A stretch of 45,132 nucleotides of DNA. Source: Methanomicrobiales archaeon. GTDB taxonomy: Archaea > Halobacteriota > Methanomicrobia > Methanomicrobiales > Methanospirillaceae. The DNA lies in NCBI GenBank assembly GCA_022841205.1, contig JALHCK010000002.1, forward strand, positions 1 to 45,132, given 5' to 3'. Under the pieces are notes generated by a model that had not been told where the DNA came from, searched no databases, and was given only the letters and a program-made list of their open reading frames with translations. A program made the translations under genes and the position numbers. How positions within the stretch are numbered: position 1 is the first letter of the stretch; the number at the start of each line of letters is the position of its first letter. Positions 42,346 through 45,132 of the stretch are shown in pieces.

Positions 42346-43301
42346 GCCCGGCTGTTCCCAAAGGCACTCCGATAGGGCGGATCGAGACCTCACTGGACTG
42401 GCTGCTCTCGCACACCACGCGGTTCCAGGGGGCAATCATTGTCCGGGTATCTGGTGGCAAGGGGCTCATCCTCATCGAATACGGACGGCCTGCAGCCTTC
42501 CTGTTCAACCTGGGGGAAAGGACCCTCCTCGGAACAGCTGCCTGGCGATTCTTCGCGCAGCATGAACTTCTTCACACCAGTCTGCACCGTTATACCGACC
42601 AGGAGTTCCGGGTTGCCATGGCTCTCATGGCACCCGGGGCACGGATACCGGATAACGGGAAGGAAGCAGCAGAAGTGCCCCGGCCTACGAGCCAGCATGA
42701 AGAGCGATACGGAGCAGGAGGGAGTTCACAGGATCTGATCAGAGAGTCCGCCACCAGGCACCCTGATCCCGTGGAACACGAAGCAGCAGAAGTTCGCCGG
42801 CCTACGAGCCAGCATGAAGAGCGATACGGAGCAGGAGGGAGTTCACAGGATCTGATCAGAGAGTCCGCCACCAGGCATCAAGATCCAGTGGAACGAAAAT
42901 ACCCCGGGGCAACGGGCAGTCCGGGCACAGTTTCAGCATTCGCGGTGCCGGATCGCGGATCTACCCTTGAGGGTATACTTGGCCGGTTCCTGGAAGTTCC
43001 AGGGGTTGGTGCAGTCGCGTTCTTCCGTGAAGGCTCGATCGTTGCCTCATTGGGAGACCGCGCTCTTGAAGACCTGGTGGAACCTGCCGAAGAAGTCCTG
43101 TTATCCGCGTTCGAAGTCCTCCCACTTCTTTCGTCCGGTTCCCTCGTCCAGGTCACAGTCCAGCTTTTCGGCCACAATATCACAATTACGCCATACAATG
43201 ACGGGTATCTCCTGATCCAGACCTACCCGGAAATCAACCTGGGTCAAATACGGAAGCTGGCGCAGTGTATCAACAGAGAACCCGGGTATGGAATGGGATG
43301 A
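42342..43301 (+). CDS. Two-domain protein with C-terminal roadblock/LC7 domain and duplicated linker
   Basis: 319 residues; ATG 42342 overlaps the previous stop (ATGA). The N-terminal domain (~10-100: TSLDWLLSHTTRFQGAIIVR, LILIEYGRPAAFLFN) resembles the DUF4388-like regulatory domain that pairs with roadblock proteins. Residues ~109-186 are two copies of a 39-residue hydrophilic unit (PTSQHEERYGAGGSSQDLIR in both). The C-terminal domain (~208-315: LEGILGRFLEVPGVGAVAFF) is roadblock/LC7. The architecture suggests an adaptor that links a membrane HAMP signal to a roadblock dimer. The effector is unknown. Confidence 0.78.
   Translation: MSPAVPKGTPIGRIETSLDWLLSHTTRFQGAIIVRVSGGKGLILIEYGRPAAFLFNLGERTLLGTAAWRFFAQHELLHTSLHRYTDQEFRVAMALMAPGARIPDNGKEAAEVPRPTSQHEERYGAGGSSQDLIRESATRHPDPVEHEAAEVRRPTSQHEERYGAGGSSQDLIRESATRHQDPVERKYPGATGSPGTVSAFAVPDRGSTLEGILGRFLEVPGVGAVAFFREGSIVASLGDRALEDLVEPAEEVLLSAFEVLPLLSSGSLVQVTVQLFGHNITITPYNDGYLLIQTYPEINLGQIRKLAQCINREPGYGMG
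42666..42899 (+). repeat. Two tandem 117-bp units inside the second roadblock gene
   Basis: Units 42666-42782 and 42783-42899, each 39 codons. About 80 bp in the middle are identical base for base, with differences gathered at the unit ends. The identity, including silent sites, indicates a recent in-frame duplication. It lengthens the linker between the two folded domains. Confidence 0.93.
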
Positions 43302-43480
43302 CATCTCTGTCCGGGAAGATGCCTGCAAAATAACCAGTATTACCCGGAGGAAGTGAAAATTCACATATTATTTTTACCTGAAAGATTGTTTTGAGAAGAA
43401 ATTTCCGGGAGATATCCGGCAGGCTAAGGATATTAAAACCGGGTATCAAACCTTTGATTCATCAGATACATGTGATAGAT

Positions 43481-45132
43481 ATGCCAGATAAAGCCTTTTC
43501 TTATTCGTTTTTTATCCTCGTTGTTGTTTGTCTTTTTGGCGCAATATCACCAGCTCTTGCAGTGAACCCGGATGAAATTGAAAACCATCTGGTATCGCAG
43601 GATGTTTCACGGGCTTTCGCTGAAGCAGCACATATCGAATATATCATTTCCGGCAGCCCTGGACTGGAATACGGGTCCTGGGAAGGCACTGTGTTAACCC
43701 CGGAGCCTCTCGTCATATATGATACCAATGGCCAACCGCTTTTTTACCAGTTTGAAGTGTGCAAAGATGATCTCCCTCTTGGAGGAATCAGGATCGGAGC
43801 AAGCAGAGTCCTCCCGTCATCTGTCATGGCCATCGACCTTACTCCCCCATATTGGAATAACGAAGATGCAAAAGACACGGTATTGCAACTTTTTTCGCAC
43901 ATGTTTCCCGGATGCACTATCAATTCGACATATCCCGTATGCTACGATTATCCCAGGATCGGGCAGAAAATAACCTTCACAAGGCCGGAATCAACGGTCA
44001 ATGAAGAATTAATTGTCGATTTTGCCACGGCGTCTCCGGTTCCGGAGGAAAACTCGCGGTCTTACTACGAAGGTATCGGAGAGAGGGCTGTAATGGATAA
44101 CCGGGCAGCCTGGGATGAGGAGGAATCGATTCACAGAATTATCCTTGAAAAGGCCCAGGCATATGGGTATGCTCAAACGACCCCTTTCAGCCAGGATAAA
44201 ATGCAGGCCCTCCGTGAAACTACGACGGTGCATTACGGGGCAGGTTCGGGCGAGCCGGTTGACCTCGGCGCAGGAGACACAACTGCGGGCGGGAAGAAGA
44301 CCCTTCCCCTCACCTTGTACCCTCAACAAAGTGGTGATTGGTGTGCCGTTGCCTCAATACAGATGATATCAGACTATTTTGGCACTTATTTCAGTCAGGA
44401 CGATATTGCACGCCTGACGAATACCCGGGGTGGTATGTATGTCGAGGATCAGGTGGAATTTTTCATAAAGCACCTCGGGAAGGAGGAGACTTATGCTGAT
44501 TATAACCCCTCGTTTAAGAAAGAGATGGCTGAGATCGCAAACAACCGGCCGTTTGGCAGCAATGTCGAGTCTCCCACTGTAGCTGGTGGTCATGCACGGG
44601 TGGGTGCCGGATACAACGATGACTGGGGGAGGAAAGAGATCTTCATCTATGATCCATGGCCTGTGAACCAGGGGTCGGTTTATTGGGAACCGTTCTCATC
44701 TGAATCCCATCTCTGCGATGTATTCATTCGGGGATCGGGCTCTCCCCGGATAGAGCCACCTGTTGCCCGTTTCAGCTACTCGTTTGATAAAACCACGGTG
44801 GCCTTCACCGATCTTTCAACCGGGAACCCGGACGAATGGTACTGGACATTTGGCGATGGCACAACCGCAACTTCACAAAACCCCACACATACCTATTCCC
44901 AACCCGGTTCCTACTGGGTATCCTTCACTGCCTCCAATAGCGGCGGGAGCTCGCGGTCCATTCTTGCGGTTTACATCCCTGGAGAAACTCCAACGGCTGC
45001 GCCGACGACTGCACCGACTATACCGGTTACGGTGTATCCCACGATATTCCCGAAGGTAATTCCAACGATAGGTCCGACAACTGTACCGACTATACCGGTT
45101 ACGGCGTATCCCACGATATTCCCGAAGGTAAT
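43481..45132 (+). CDS. Secreted C39-like cysteine peptidase with PKD domain (incomplete at the window end)
   Basis: 550 codons are visible; the gene runs off the right edge. The signal peptide is at ~1-27 (MPDKAFSYSFFILVVVCLFG). Residues ~28-260 look like a propeptide or FTP-like region. A papain-like/C39 domain spans ~275-410: QQSGDWCAVASIQMISDYFG with Cys288, GGHARVGAGYND with His371, and IYDPWP with Asp391. A PKD domain is at ~428-505 (WYWTFGDGTTATS, THTYSQPGSYWVSFTAS). A Pro/Thr-rich tail has a 24-residue repeat. It is probably an extracellular or cell-wall-bound protease. C39 peptidases often remove leader peptides, but no transporter is fused here. Confidence 0.82.
   Translation, partial: MPDKAFSYSFFILVVVCLFGAISPALAVNPDEIENHLVSQDVSRAFAEAAHIEYIISGSPGLEYGSWEGTVLTPEPLVIYDTNGQPLFYQFEVCKDDLPLGGIRIGASRVLPSSVMAIDLTPPYWNNEDAKDTVLQLFSHMFPGCTINSTYPVCYDYPRIGQKITFTRPESTVNEELIVDFATASPVPEENSRSYYEGIGERAVMDNRAAWDEEESIHRIILEKAQAYGYAQTTPFSQDKMQALRETTTVHYGAGSGEPVDLGAGDTTAGGKKTLPLTLYPQQSGDWCAVASIQMISDYFGTYFSQDDIARLTNTRGGMYVEDQVEFFIKHLGKEETYADYNPSFKKEMAEIANNRPFGSNVESPTVAGGHARVGAGYNDDWGRKEIFIYDPWPVNQGSVYWEPFSSESHLCDVFIRGSGSPRIEPPVARFSYSFDKTTVAFTDLSTGNPDEWYWTFGDGTTATSQNPTHTYSQPGSYWVSFTASNSGGSSRSILAVYIPGETPTAAPTTAPTIPVTVYPTIFPKVIPTIGPTTVPTIPVTAYPTIFPKV
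45001..45132 (+). repeat. 72-bp tandem repeat in the Pro/Thr-rich tail
   Basis: 45001-45060 recurs at 45073-45132 with few changes (period 72 bp, 24 codons; units contain PTIPVT.YPTIFPKVIPTI). The window ends inside the second unit, so more copies may follow. It encodes an extended stalk. Confidence 0.88.

Noticed and set aside
1..45132. CRISPR arrays, toxin-antitoxin pairs, restriction systems or prophage genes
   Set aside because: I looked for regular short repeats and for defence or phage signatures on both strands and found none beyond the two IS elements.

Overview
The window is archaeal and most likely comes from a methanogen of the order Methanomicrobiales. The sequence shows a minimal archaeal histone, a pyruvoyl-dependent arginine decarboxylase, an XPD-type helicase, TATA-box promoters, a DUF5654 protein, many secreted proteins with PKD or Ig-like domains, and a CooS/CooC carbon monoxide dehydrogenase pair. 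The order is an inference from this gene mix; no 16S rRNA or mcr gene is present.

Region 1 (1-8.5 kb) is an AT-richer accessory region. It holds secreted and membrane proteins without known function, an IS1595-family element that has split a lipoprotein gene (8-bp target duplication visible), an IS256-family transposase, a probable frameshifted membrane protein and two sets of dispersed repeats. One set duplicates a ~300-bp block, made of the upstream region and signal-peptide codons of a secreted protein, at both ends of the region.

Region 2 (7.3-10.7 kb) carries two membrane-anchored regulators, each with two winged-helix domains facing the cytoplasm and each next to a secreted protein gene. 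One regulator shares a short motif after its signal peptide with its secreted neighbour.

Region 3 (10.7-17.8 kb) has a frameshifted DUF5654 gene, a degraded reading frame, tRNA-Arg(GCG), the histone, a large TPR protein, a small HEAT-repeat protein, a dCMP-deaminase-like enzyme, a DUF155-like membrane protein and a UPF0316/DUF2179 protein.

Region 4 (17.7-24.9 kb) is a rearranged CODH locus. An APC-family permease and an MgtA-type P-type ATPase lie between two identical 99-bp direct repeats. The repeat consists of the 3' end of the UPF0316 gene, the intergenic TATA region and the first codons of cooS. The left repeat is followed by a 62-bp cooC remnant and a fragment of an MFS transporter. 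Complete cooS and cooC follow the right repeat. CooS has the CX2C spacing expected of a [2Fe-2S] D-cluster.

Region 5 (24.9-41.3 kb) is ordinary core metabolism: a PflA-like radical SAM enzyme, a PPOX-fold flavoprotein, a metallo-hydrolase, a methyltransferase, a ferredoxin, an LytS-type 5TM protein, argG, carB-carA, pdaD (arginine supply and use around one AT-rich divergent promoter), a lipoprotein, mobA, ogt-xpd and purB.

Region 6 (41.4-45.1 kb) contains a compact three-gene HAMP - roadblock - roadblock operon, the last gene with a 117-bp in-frame tandem duplication. It is followed by a large secreted C39-like cysteine peptidase with a PKD domain and a Pro/Thr-rich repeat tail that runs off the window.

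The features most worth following up are the mosaic scar at the CODH locus, the HAMP/roadblock operon, the secreted-protein/membrane-wHTH pairs and the duplicated leader with conserved palindromes.
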